Notes under the pieces: model-generated
Databases searched by the model: none
What the model was told of the DNA's origin: nothing
Seen by the model: only the letters and a program-made list of their open reading frames with translations
Position numbers and translations under genes: made by a program
Assembly (NCBI GenBank): GCA_009829735.1
Contig: CM020618.1
Span: forward strand, 10,445,119 to 10,509,118
DNA: 64,000 nucleotides
Source: Pyropia yezoensis
Lineage: Eukaryota > Rhodophyta > Bangiophyceae > Bangiales > Bangiaceae
Reading direction: 5' to 3'
Shown here: piece by piece, positions 30,324 to 40,194 of the stretch
How the letters are laid out: each line of letters opens with the position of its first letter
Position numbering within the stretch: position 1 is the stretch's first letter

Positions 30324-30943
30324 GGTGACGGGAAGGGCGGGAGCGCGTGCAGCGGCTCGCTCACGGACAGGGGCAAGACGGGGAGAGGAGGGGGGCGGGG
30401 GCGGAGCGGGTGCACAACGGCAGCGTTTACGACGTCGTGCAGAGGCTGGCAACAACGGGGCACCGGCGGCGGCACGACTAATGGGCTCTCGCCGGGGAGT
30501 CAGCAGCCGCGGGGGGCCCGGAGCGGCTGCGCCACACCACAGAGGATTGCACCCCTGCCAGCACCCCGGCCGACGGCGGTGCCCCTGTAAATTCACAGCA
30601 TGAATGTGGGATGGACATGAGCGCGGAAATTGTGACAATTGACTGGGCGACCAAAGGTGGAGAATTCAATGCGCCACCACCACCACAAGCTGGCACAGAA
30701 GGAAAAGAACAAGACGGGCATGCTCGCCACATCATCGCTCCTGTACTGAGCTGTGGCAGCCGGCAGCCGCCCGTCATCGCTGCTGAGTTGCGGTAGCGGC
30801 CAGGTCATTGCTGAGCTGACCCTTTGTCCCTAGCCTCGCTCCTCATTCCTGACCTAGGTTTGTTCGTGTCTTTGACTGGCGTCGGCGTGACGCTCGCGTG
30901 CGCTGTTGCCAGGGGATAGCCCATCCCGATACAGTCAAGCGTC
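30324..30943. promoter_or_regulatory. Divergent spacer, eIF4B-like and phosphatase
   Basis: A 620-bp region between two divergent starts, with GC-rich flank near the minus-strand gene and a more AT-rich centre (30590-30830). It should hold both promoters; no core element is certain and no gene is supported. Confidence 0.45.
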
Positions 30944-32460
30944 ATGCGAATCCTGATCATCCGCCATGGTGAGTTGGGCGTCTGGCTGTAACGGCAGAGG
31001 GGGTGGTCAGCCGGATCATTACCCCTTTGCAGCCGTTCCTCGTCGGTGAGAGAGCCCCGCGGTGGCTGGGCCTCCGCGCGCATCGTCCTCGTGGCTCACG
31101 CTTGCACCGTTTTTCCCCGCCCCCCCTCTCGCTCTCTGCCTGGCCCTCCCGGCCTACTGCGTTGGGCGCATCTTGTCGCCGCCCCGTTGGCTTGTGCTTC
31201 TCTTGCCTTGGGTGTTGGCCCTACCATCCCCCCGCTCCCCCCCGCTGCCCGTGAACTCACCCTCACCCCTAGCCGACCCTGAGTACCATGGGGACACCCT
31301 GACGCCCGCTGGCCACGCCGAGGCCGCCGCTCTGGGCGCCCGCCTGGCACGGGGCCTTGAATGTTCGGTCGACTTTCTCTACACCTCCCCCATGGGCCGT
31401 GCCCGCGACACAGCCGCGGCCATTGCCGTGGCGGCAGCCTCTCCCCCGCCGGGCGTAACGCCCCGCACCTTGACGCCCACCGTGGAAGGGTGGACGCGCG
31501 AGCTGTCGCACTGGCCGCGACTGGGGGAGGGCCTCGCGGCGGGCGGCGACGGCGCCGCCACCGGGGCGGCAGTCGACGGAGGGCGTGGCGACGGGGCCGC
31601 CCGGCCAGGGGAGGGTGGGCTAGCTTTGTGGGACGTGTCCCCGGAGCTGGTCCGCGACGCTGAGGCGGGCGGCGAGGTGTCAGCCCGCCTGATGCGGGCT
31701 GCGCGGGCCGTCAACACGGAGGTGGCCACCGGCGACGGCGGCGGTGGTGGCGGCGGCGACGGCAGCGGCGGCTGGGACACCCTGGTCGCGTCCTCCGACG
31801 CGTTTCTGGCTCGCCACGGCTATGAGCGCGTGGACGGGCGGTACCGGGTGACGGCCCGCAATACGGCGGTGGTGGCGGTGGTGTGCCACGGCGGCTTTGG
31901 CCTCACCTGGCTGGCGCACCTGCTCGGCCTGGACCCGCCAGCGGTGTGGGCGAGCTTTTGGATGGCCCCGTCCAGCGTCACGACGGTGCTCTTCGACGAG
32001 CGCACCCGTGGGTGGGCCACTCCGCGCTGCATTGGGTGCGTTCGTGAGGGAGGCTGGGGGGGGCAGAGTGAGTGCATGCCAGGCACCCACCGTCCGCGTG
32101 GCGGCGGCCGAGGCACACCCCGGCGTTGTCACCCGTCTTGTACGCTGGTGCTGCAATCTGACCTGATGTGTTCTTCCTTCACCTGTCCAGCTCGGTGCTT
32201 TTCTCTTGTTTTTGCGACCCTCTACGACGGCACGCCCCTGTGTCCGGCGACTTGCTGCCCCCTTTCGCTCCCTTTATTGGTCTCCCCCCCCCCCCTCCGC
32301 CCCCCCTCCGCCCCCCCTGCGCCGCGCCGCGCCGCGCAGCCTGGGCGATATCTCCCACCTCGAGGCGGCGGGCCTGCGCATCCCCGACTCCAAGTACGAA
32401 AAGCCCAACGTGTACGGCGCTCACGCGCGGCCGTCGGGCATCAAGGCCAACTTTCGCTGA
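30944..32460 (+). CDS. Histidine phosphatase (phosphoglycerate-mutase-like), three exons
   Basis: Joined exons 30944-30968, 31273-32035 and 32340-32460 give 302 residues. Exon 1 encodes only MRILIIRH plus one base and ends at GTGAGT. Exon 2 follows AG at 31271-31272 and reads ADPEYHGDTLTPAGHAEA. Exon 2 ends before GTGCGT (32036) and exon 3 follows AG at 32338-32339; all phases agree. The catalytic phospho-acceptor is His-8 in RHADPEY. The family Arg lies in TSPMGRARDT, and the second His in VVCHGGFGLTW near residue 212. This is the branch-1 histidine phosphatase fold, which includes phosphoglycerate mutases and small-molecule phosphatases. The substrate cannot be told. Poly-Gly and charged inserts lengthen the middle. 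Both introns are about 304 bases. Confidence 0.85.
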
Positions 32461-33179
32461 CGCGTCCGCCCGCGCGCGGGCGTGCGGTGCAGCGGCGGCG
32501 GTGGAAAGTCGAGAGGGGAGGGGGGGGCGCGGGAGCGGCGTTTTCGACCCCGGACGGTGACTGGCACACAGGGCAGCGTTCTCAGTTGGGCAAGCGTAGC
32601 CCCACGCTCAGCGGGCGCGCGTGCCGTGGCGCGGGCGGACCCGTCCGGCTCGCGTGGTGACCCTCCCGCGCGCGTCACCCTCCGCAAGCCCGCCGTGCCA
32701 TGTGCGGAAGGGCCACCGTCGCCTGCCCCCTCCCGCGTGGAGGCGCGTGTGGGGTTTTTTGGTTTGTAACAGCGGCGACGGGGGTCGACCCGCCGACTTG
32801 TGACGAACCGCCGACGACGCGTGCCTGGAGCGGAGGGAATGGATGCGGGATGATGGGCGTGGGGCGCGTCGCTGCTCTGGTCTGCTCGAGTGGCGCCGAG
32901 CGGCCCCGGCTGGGTCCTGTCGCACCCATCAACACACTCTTTCCCTGTCGCCCGCTCGCATGCCTTGCTGTCTCCCTCCCTTGTCAGAGTCTGGGTGTGA
33001 AGGCTCAGCGCTGGGAGCTCCCCCTGCCCATGCCAAAAATGCCCTGAAGAAAAAAATAACAGCGAGACCGCACGGGCGGTTGAATGTACTAGCGCCCCCA
33101 CCCCCCTCTGGAATCACTCTTCAGACGCCCTTCCCTCTCCAACCACTGCCAACCCCTCCCCCCGGCCTTGCCCGTGCTC
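32461..33179. other. Convergent spacer, phosphatase and Hint gene
   Basis: No supported gene. The two flanking genes converge here, so both 3' UTRs should lie in this 0.7 kb. A possible polyadenylation-type A-rich spot (GAAAAAAATAAC) is near 33048-33060. Confidence 0.45.
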
Positions 33180-34661
33180 TTACGCCCACCACCGCCGCCA
33201 GCCCGGCACCCCCCCGTACAGGAGGCGCCCCATCGGCTCGACCGACAGCCCCGCCCGGAACGCCGCCCGCGCCGGCGCCAGCAGCGCGTGCGCCACCACC
33301 GTTGGCAGGGCGTCGGTGTAGGTGCTCACCCGGACGCCGTCGACGAGCAGGTCCCCCGACAGGGTGTGGGGGTTGACCTTGCCCGCCGCGGTGGTGGTGC
33401 CCGTCGCGACCACCCGCGACACCCCGCCGGCCACGCCGGGGGTGGCCAGCGCGTCGCCCACCCGCACCGACCGGGCGGGCACCAGCGAGCCCCCAACGTA
33501 CAGCAGGTGGCCGGGCGACAGCAGCAGGTGCCGCGGCGCCGGCCGCTCGTCGCCGGCCGCCGCCTCGGGCACGTGGCTCAGCCGCACGTACGTGTGGCGG
33601 CCGTCCAACTGCCGGTGGCTCCACCCATAGACGTGGCTGTGTGCGCCCGTGTGGGCGCCCTGGGCGACGCGCACCGCCATGCCGGCAGAGAGGGCGGCGA
33701 GCTCGGTGGTGGACCCGTCGGCGAGCTCCACCGTCGCGGCGGCGGGGAAGCAGGCGGGCTCGTCGTCAGACGGCACGGGCGTCCCCTCCACGGCCTCCTC
33801 CCCAGTCTCGGGCGATGGCGTCGGCGACAGAGTCGGCGACAGAGTCGGCGACGGCGTCGGTGACGCGGCCGCCGGCGTCGGCTCCACGCCGCCGCCTTCG
33901 CCACCGCCACCGCCACCACCACCACCAATCGTGCCGTTTGTGGGGGGAGCCCCCACGGGGGGCATGGGCGGTGGGGACACCCCCCCACCCCCCCCCCCGA
34001 CCGCCTTGACGTACGCGCACCGGCTGGCAACGCCCTCCACCTCGAGGCGCTCACCCTCCTCATCGACGTCAAAAAAGATACTCCGAAAGGCATACGCCGC
34101 CCCCCCCCCCCCCGCACAGCGGGTCACCACCTCGGGCGCGCCGTCCGCCGCCGCCCCCGCCCCCGCCGCGCCGCCCGCCGCCGTTGCAAAGCGGTACGAC
34201 CGCCACCCGCGGGCGGGCGTCACCGACCACGACACGGTCAGGGGCGCCCCCCCCCCGCCGCCGCCGCCTCCCCCCGCCGCCGCCGTCCCGCACAGGGCGG
34301 CGCCAAACCGCACCGCCCTCGTCGGGAGGGTGGCGGTCGACGAGTAGAGCCCCGGGGGCCCCTCCACCAGCGGCGTCCCGTCGGCCCAGCCGTCGAGGGA
34401 GGTGATGGCCGCCGTCGGCGGGCACGCGCCGTCGCCGTCGCCGTCGGCGGGCTCCGCGGCCGCCGGGTCGAGGACGTAGACAGAGACGAGGTAGGCGGCG
34501 TGGTCCGCCACGGGGACGGGCGGCCGGGAGGCGGCGGGGGCAGGGGGGGGGGCGGGCTGCCCACGAACGCCCTGGATCCCGCCCGACGCGGTCGCCGCGA
34601 CGGCCGCAACGGCGGCGAGGGTGGTGGTGACGGCCAGCCGCCGGGGGCGGCGGGGTGCCAT
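33180..34661 (-). CDS. Secreted Hint (Hog)-domain protein
   Basis: The product has 493 residues from MAPRRPRRLAVTTTLAAV (34661); the frame extends upstream but this ATG starts a clear signal peptide (Arg-rich, then an Ala/Val core). A non-catalytic N-terminal domain of about 200 residues (SVYVLDPAAAEPAD; FDVDEEGERLEVEGVASRC) is followed by Gly and Ser/Pro linkers with PTPSPTLSPTLS. A Hint domain then begins at Cys-303 (ACFPAAATVELADG). It includes HSHVYGW, LLLSPGHLLYV with the block-B-like His near 377, ARSVRVGDAL and HTLSGDLLVDGV. In the family, the N-terminal Cys drives an N-S shift and self-cleavage, releasing the N-terminal domain. Here this would occur in the secretory route. The N-terminal part is not a Hedge domain that I can recognise. 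Confidence 0.8.
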   Translation of the reverse strand: MAPRRPRRLAVTTTLAAVAAVAATASGGIQGVRGQPAPPPAPAASRPPVPVADHAAYLVSVYVLDPAAAEPADGDGDGACPPTAAITSLDGWADGTPLVEGPPGLYSSTATLPTRAVRFGAALCGTAAAGGGGGGGGGAPLTVSWSVTPARGWRSYRFATAAGGAAGAGAAADGAPEVVTRCAGGGGAAYAFRSIFFDVDEEGERLEVEGVASRCAYVKAVGGGGGGVSPPPMPPVGAPPTNGTIGGGGGGGGGEGGGVEPTPAAASPTPSPTLSPTLSPTPSPETGEEAVEGTPVPSDDEPACFPAAATVELADGSTTELAALSAGMAVRVAQGAHTGAHSHVYGWSHRQLDGRHTYVRLSHVPEAAAGDERPAPRHLLLSPGHLLYVGGSLVPARSVRVGDALATPGVAGGVSRVVATGTTTAAGKVNPHTLSGDLLVDGVRVSTYTDALPTVVAHALLAPARAAFRAGLSVEPMGRLLYGGVPGWRRWWA

Positions 34662-36480
34662 GGTGGCCGCGGGGGTGGGGGGGGAGGGGGGAATGTGATG
34701 AAGGAGGAGGAGGGCGTACGATACACGAGAGCAGGGGGTGAGGGGTGAGGCAGTCAGGGGGGGCGGGGTCGTGGGCGTCGTTGGGAACGGGGGTCGGCGC
34801 CGACTGGCAGGGCGTTGGCACTTGAAGTGCGGAGGCTGATGGGGCGGCAGTTCGCTGCTGGGGGTGCCCCGCTCTTGAGCAAAAGCCCCCGCAACGTGGT
34901 GCCGCTGCTGCCCTCCCGTCGGCGGGGAATCCCTCCCCCCCCCCCCGCAGCTCTGGGCACCCGCAGGACCGCGTCCTGCGTCACGCGCGTGCCACCGCCC
35001 CCGCCCCCCCCCCGCAACTTTGCCGGCTAGCGGGTCAGGGTCGCGCGGCACCTCGCGGCGACCAGCGCTCCCCCTGTCCACTCACACAGGCGGAGAACCG
35101 GGGGAAAGGCAGGGGGGGGAGCGGCGGGACGCGGCCGGTCATCCCATCATTGACGGTGGCGCGGGCGTGGGCGTGCCGCAGCCACCTTTCGTGCACCCCA
35201 CCCCCCCCCTCCAGCGGTCCTCGATAATGACCGCGGCCGCCGCCTCCAGCGGCAGGCCTCCGACATGCGGTGGATACTCCGTATGTACACCGGGCGGGCG
35301 GCACCACCACGTTCCGCCGCCGTGCGCCGGCCGTGCCCGTGCCGCCGCGGCACCACCTGCTTGGTAGGAGCTCGCCCCGCCACGCAGGGCCGGCGGGTGG
35401 CGTCAAACTGTCAACGGCGACGCGCGCTCTTTGTGGGTGCGTGGCTGTCGCGTCCATCATGGTGCAGCTCTTGCGCATGTACAGCAGCACCCGCTGTGCC
35501 GTAGCGCTGCACAGATGCCATTTCACCTGGCCCTGTCCCGTGCGGGGAGGCGGCGGCGCGGGGGAGAGGCACCCGGGGGGCGGCGAAATCCCGCCGCGCC
35601 ACGCGCCACGCGCCGCGGGCGCGGGGGGGTACGGACGGCGCGGCACGCCAGCGCGACAGCGGGGCTCCCCCGTCAGAGGGTGCTCACCAGCGCACGCGCG
35701 GCGCGGGGGGCGGGGATGACAGGCACCGCAATGGCTACGTAGCAGCCGCACAGCGGAAGGGTTCAACGTTGGAGGCGTCACGGAACGGCGGTGGAGGGCG
35801 GCGGAGGAGGTGGGTGCCGGGGGGGGGGGTGGGGCTCTCTTCATGGTGATCCCGAGTACGTGATCCCACTCGCTGGGGCCAGCCACGCTCGCAGGCTGCT
35901 CGCCAAACCCCAGACACGGTCATTGGCCGCGTGGCGGGCACACACGCCGGCAGCATGAGATGGAAGGGAGGAGGGACGGCCGCGGGGCGGGCGCGGGGCG
36001 GCAGCGACCGCCCACCTCGGCGATGGAGGGGAGGCGGCAGCGGCCGCTACGCGATGCACCCGGGGCAGAGGGTGGACGGGGGGGGACGTGCGTAGGCGCC
36101 TCCTCTGCAGCTGCTGGCCTGCGCAGCACCGTGGGGTGCCTGCGGCCAGGTCTCTATGCCGTCGGACGGTGCGCCCCCAATCAACACTCAGCTTTGATTT
36201 CGGGGCCTCCGGTTAGGGCCAATAGTAATCAAACGTTCTCATCACGCGTACCAATGGTAATCAAACGTTTGCGGAGCCGTCGACCACGTGTAGAGTCCCC
36301 ATGAAAGGTCAATCCCTGCCATATGTCGTGTCACTCTTCACCTGCCTCAGGCCTTTTTGATCCCCCCGCCGTAGTTCCGGGCGACTGACCGACTTGGCGT
36401 CGGGGAGTTCAGTGAGCTGTGCCGGGGACTTCTAGATGACGTCGCGTCACCCCGCCGCCAACTGCACGGGGAGCAGTCGC
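34662..36480. other. Intergenic, no supported gene
   Basis: No supported gene in 1.8 kb. The first part is the promoter side of the Hint gene. GC-rich frames elsewhere have no motif. From about 36140 composition becomes less GC-rich, and the phrase TAATCAAACGTT appears twice (near 36226 and 36251). Confidence 0.5.
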
Positions 36481-37650
36481 CGGCTTGTCCCCGGAAGTAC
36501 AACGTGGCCGTCTCGGCGTTCGACCCGCTGCCCGCCACCACCGCCGTCGTCCCCGCTGGCTGGCCGCCACTCACCCGCCGTCACCTGACCGCCCTCGCCC
36601 CGCCAACGCCATCGCCCTCACCGGCTGGCCGTCGCCCCCCCACCGCCCCCATTACCGCCTTCGTCTGGCGGTCGCCCCCCCGCCACGTCTGTGGCCGCCG
36701 CTGGTCGGTGCCCCTCCAGTGCTGTCGCCGCCACCGCTGGCTGGCCGGCGCCCCACCGCGGTTGCTGCTGCCGCCGCCGACGGACTACCACCGCCCCCGC
36801 CGCACTGCCACCGCCTCTGCCGGCTGACCGCCGCCTCGTCACCGCCGCCACCGTCGCTGCCCTCTGGCCGCCGCCTTCCCGTTGCCAGCCCCCCCCCGCC
36901 GCCCTCACCGCAGCCACGGGCTGGCGGCCTCCTCCCACCTGCCGCGGTCGCCGCTAGCGGCTGGCCGCCGCCCTCGCGCCACCACCGCCCCCGCTCGCAG
37001 TTGGACGTCGCTGGTCGGCCGCCACCTCCCGGCCGCCACCGCCACCGCCGCGGCCGCTGCTTGGTGGCCGCCGCCGGCTGGCCGCCGCCCCCGCCGCCGC
37101 CGGCTGGCCGCCGCCCCCGCCGCCGCCGGCTGGCCGCCGCCCCCCCGCTGCCGCCGCTGCTGCCGCTGCCGCCGCGGGCTTGTGGCCGCCACCCTCCCGC
37201 TGCAGACTTGTCGTCCGTTCCTTCCCCGCTGCCGCGGTCACCGCCGCAGCCACCGGCTCATAGCCGCCCCCCCGTCGCTACCGCCGCCACCGCCGCCGCC
37301 GGCTTGTTGCCGGCCTCGCCCTTGCCGGCCGGTCGCTTCTCCCCTGCCGCTGCCGCAGCCGCCGGCACTGCCGGCTGGCCTCCGCCCCACCGCCGCCACC
37401 GACGCTGCCGCTGGCTACTCTCCGTCTCTCCGCCTCGCCTTCGCCGCTATCGCTGCCGCCGCCTGCTGGCGGTCCGCCAACACCGCCAACGCCATCTTTC
37501 GTCGGCCGCTGCCCCCTCGCCGCCGCCGCCACCGCGGCGGTCACCGGCTGCTGGCGGTTCCCGCGCCGCCGCTGCGGCCAGCCGCCTTGCTCGCGGCCGC
37601 CAGCAAGTCGCCGCCCCGCCTCCCCACCGCGGTCGCTGGATGGCCTACGC
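36481..37650. repeat. CCG/CTGGCCGCC low-complexity region
   Basis: More than 1 kb of imperfect repetition of GGCTGGCCGCC and CCGCC phrases lies here. A clear 26-base unit starting GGCTGGCCGCCGCCCCCGCC is repeated about 2.5 times near 37075-37145. All three plus frames are largely open because stops cannot occur, so the long ORF here is not evidence of a gene. Confidence 0.7.
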
Positions 37651-37734
37651 TCCCCGCAATAAACTACTCTTTTTGTGGGCATCCCATTGGACGTCGTGTT
37701 GTCCGTTTTTGTGACGCTGCGCGCGCCCATGGCG

Positions 37735-38640
37735 TCAGCGTGTAGCAGTTTGCAACCGAGGGTGGTCCAGTACGCTTCCTAGAAGCAAGGTGCCTTTGAG
37801 AGCCTCGATGAGGAACTTCTGGTTCTTTGCTCGTACTTCTGACTCCACCAGCATTCCCAGCGACCCTTTTTTAGTCGTCCTGGACAGTTTTGGCACTCGT
37901 GAGTGACACTTGGTATCGGTGTGTTCGGTCGTTGCTGAGGTTGTGCATAGTCGTGACATGCCATCACCGTGCTCACCCCGAGGAACACCTGTTCGGACCA
38001 TTGCTTGGAAAGTGTTTCTAGACACCAAGAAAATGCCGATGAGAACGCTTTTGTCGTCAGAACCACAAACGCATGACGAGGAAGTGCGTCTTGACGGCCG
38101 TTCGGGACCGGCCAGCTGCCAGCCTTTTACAACCGACAAGGTGGGGGGTGTTCAGCCGGTCTTGACTGTCACGGCTGTAACCACGTGAGCTATCCACACT
38201 TCCTTCACGACGTACTCCAACACATATACTTTATTCAAGGCGTTTGAGTATACTTAACTCCAGGTCTGCTCGCAAAACTCGGTTGGAAAAGCCCCTAAAA
38301 TATTGTTAATACTTTCGGGTTTCCTCTAGCCGTTTATCAAAGGTTGCGCCCCCCCCCGAAATCAAACCTTCTCTAAATCGTCCGATGACATAAAGAGGCG
38401 GCCCCTATCGCCGGTGGACGAGTTTACCGCGTGGTCTAAAAACATGGAGCTTGCTTTCTTGTCATCAAAAGATCAAGACCAGCCAGGTCTTTCATGAGTT
38501 TCGAACCGTGCGTACGGTTCAGAAGACGTTCGACAAGTACATGTCGGAATGCTACTCGATTATTGTATTACATCAGGCTAAATCTGTTGGTAACTCTTGA
38601 GACAACCTGTCTTTTGCTAGCTCTCCTTACAGACAATTGG
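37735..38640. pseudogene. Low-GC island with decayed coding fragments
   Basis: Composition drops sharply from the flanking DNA. On the minus strand, 38139-37735 holds an unbiased 134-codon frame (RAKNQKFLIEALKGTLLLGS). On the plus strand, about 38420-38600 reads DEFTAWSKNMELAFLSSK and then, after a frame change, FDKYMSECYSIIVLHQAK. Neither matches a family I can name. Short broken frames in both orientations in an AT-richer patch suggest the remains of a transposable element; old host genes are an alternative. Confidence 0.35.
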
Positions 38641-38936
38641 TGGTCCTACGTAGGGAGACTTGCGGTGCTCGATACTGGCCATAGCGCTGACGATCTGCCT
38701 CCGACGTCGACGCCCCCATCACGGAGGGCGAGGGAAACGGACGTCCGCGACTGGACACGGCACCTTTGCCGTGAGCCCTAAAGCGTGTTGCGGCGCCGTT
38801 TCTTCTCGCTCTCCTTCCCCGCTGCCTTTCCCGCTCTCCCCTCCGCTTCCCTGCTGCTGTTTCCCGCGCCCCCGTCGCTGTACGCGATTCCCATTCGCCT
38901 TTTGTCTGGTGTGGCCGTCCCCGGCGCCCCGTCACC

Positions 38937-39884
38937 ATGGTCAAGATGGCAAAGAAGGAGGCCTACGTGGCCAAGCTGCTGTCCTACTTTGACGAGTATG
39001 ACAAGCTGTTCATTGTGCAGGCGGACAATGTCGGCTCCAACCAGCTGCAGCAGCTCCGCGCGCAGGTGCGCGATGACACTGTGCTGCTGATGGGGAAGAA
39101 TACGATGATTCGCCGCGTGCTCCGCACGCACGGTCCGGAGAACCCGGACCTGCTTACCGTCCTGCCTGTTGTGGTGGGCAACATTGGGTTGGTCTTTACC
39201 AAGGGGGACCTGAAGGAGGTGCGCGACAAGATCGCGGCCAACAAGGTGCCTGCCGCGGCCAAGGCGGGGACCTTTGCCCAGTGCGAGGTGTACATTGAGC
39301 CCGGACCGACTGGGATGGAGCCGACCATGACCTCCTTTTTCCAGGCCCTCAACATCCCGACCAAGATTAACCGCGGGCAGATTGAGATCCAGACGCGGGT
39401 GAAGCTTCTGGAGGAGGGCCAGAAGGTTGGCTCTTCCGAGGTGGCGCTTCTTCAGAAGCTTGGCATCCGTCCCTTCTCGTACGGGCTCAAGTTTCTGCAC
39501 GTGTTTGAGAACGGGTCGCTGTACTCGCCCAAGGTTCTGGACATCACGGACGATGACCTGCAGCAGCACGTCATGGCCGGCCTCAACAACATTGCGGCCA
39601 TCTCTCTTGGCATTGGTTATCCTACCCAGCCGTCGGTGGCGCATTCGATGCGCAACGGGCTCAAGAACCTGGTGTCGGTGTCGCTGGCGACCGACTATGT
39701 CATCGACGCGGCCAAGGAGCTCAAGGAGCTGCTGGAGAACCCCGAGGCGCTCGCGGCCATGGCCGCTGCTGCCTCGTCGGGCGCCGCCGCTGGTGGTGGG
39801 GACGCCGAGGAGGAGGCGCCCGCTGCTGCGGAGGAGGAGGAGGAGGAAGAGGACGACGACATGGGCTTTGGCCTGTTCGACTAG
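38937..39884 (+). CDS. RPLP0: 60S acidic ribosomal protein P0 (uL10)
   Basis: This complete intronless 315-residue protein matches eukaryotic P0 in length and sequence. The N-terminal rRNA-binding uL10 domain (KKEAYVAKLLSYFDEYDKLF; VLLMGKNTMIRR) is followed by the insertion domain and the P1/P2-binding helices. The hinge is Ala/Gly-rich and the acidic end reads EEEDDDMGFGLFD, which is the stalk peptide that contacts GTPase translation factors. P0 anchors two P1/P2 dimers on the large subunit. A strongly pyrimidine-rich tract (about 38805-38880) precedes the start and could be a TOP-like 5' UTR. Codon use is strongly biased to G/C-ending codons without the low-complexity runs of its neighbours. 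Confidence 0.98.
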   Translation: MVKMAKKEAYVAKLLSYFDEYDKLFIVQADNVGSNQLQQLRAQVRDDTVLLMGKNTMIRRVLRTHGPENPDLLTVLPVVVGNIGLVFTKGDLKEVRDKIAANKVPAAAKAGTFAQCEVYIEPGPTGMEPTMTSFFQALNIPTKINRGQIEIQTRVKLLEEGQKVGSSEVALLQKLGIRPFSYGLKFLHVFENGSLYSPKVLDITDDDLQQHVMAGLNNIAAISLGIGYPTQPSVAHSMRNGLKNLVSVSLATDYVIDAAKELKELLENPEALAAMAAAASSGAAAGGGDAEEEAPAAAEEEEEEEDDDMGFGLFD

Positions 39885-40194
39885 GCAATGTCTCGGGTAC
39901 TTGTCAAGGGCCTTCTTTTGGCGGCGTCGCGTGCGCGCTGCCGCGTCAGATGTCCGTGGCGTTTGCTCATATTCTCGTGTGCTTTGTGGGCCGTTTAGGA
40001 TGTGCGGATGTGCGAATGCCTATGAAGCCCTTTTTGTTTTATTCCGCTCTTCGCTCTAAGCAGCTTCATGGCGACGCAGCCATGAGACGTTCACCTAGCC
40101 GCTGTGTTGGTACAGCTACCGGACCTGTAGAAACAGAACGCCAGGTTTGTCCGATTGATATTGTCTACGAAAGTCTACTGCTCCGCTAGGCCAG

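Noticed and set aside
36485..37714. 409-codon plus-strand frame
   Set aside because: It lies wholly in CCG/CTGGCC low-complexity DNA where stops are rare in all frames; no motif.
38778..39644. 288-codon minus-strand frame opposite P0
   Set aside because: Shadow of P0; codon bias of the sense gene explains its openness.
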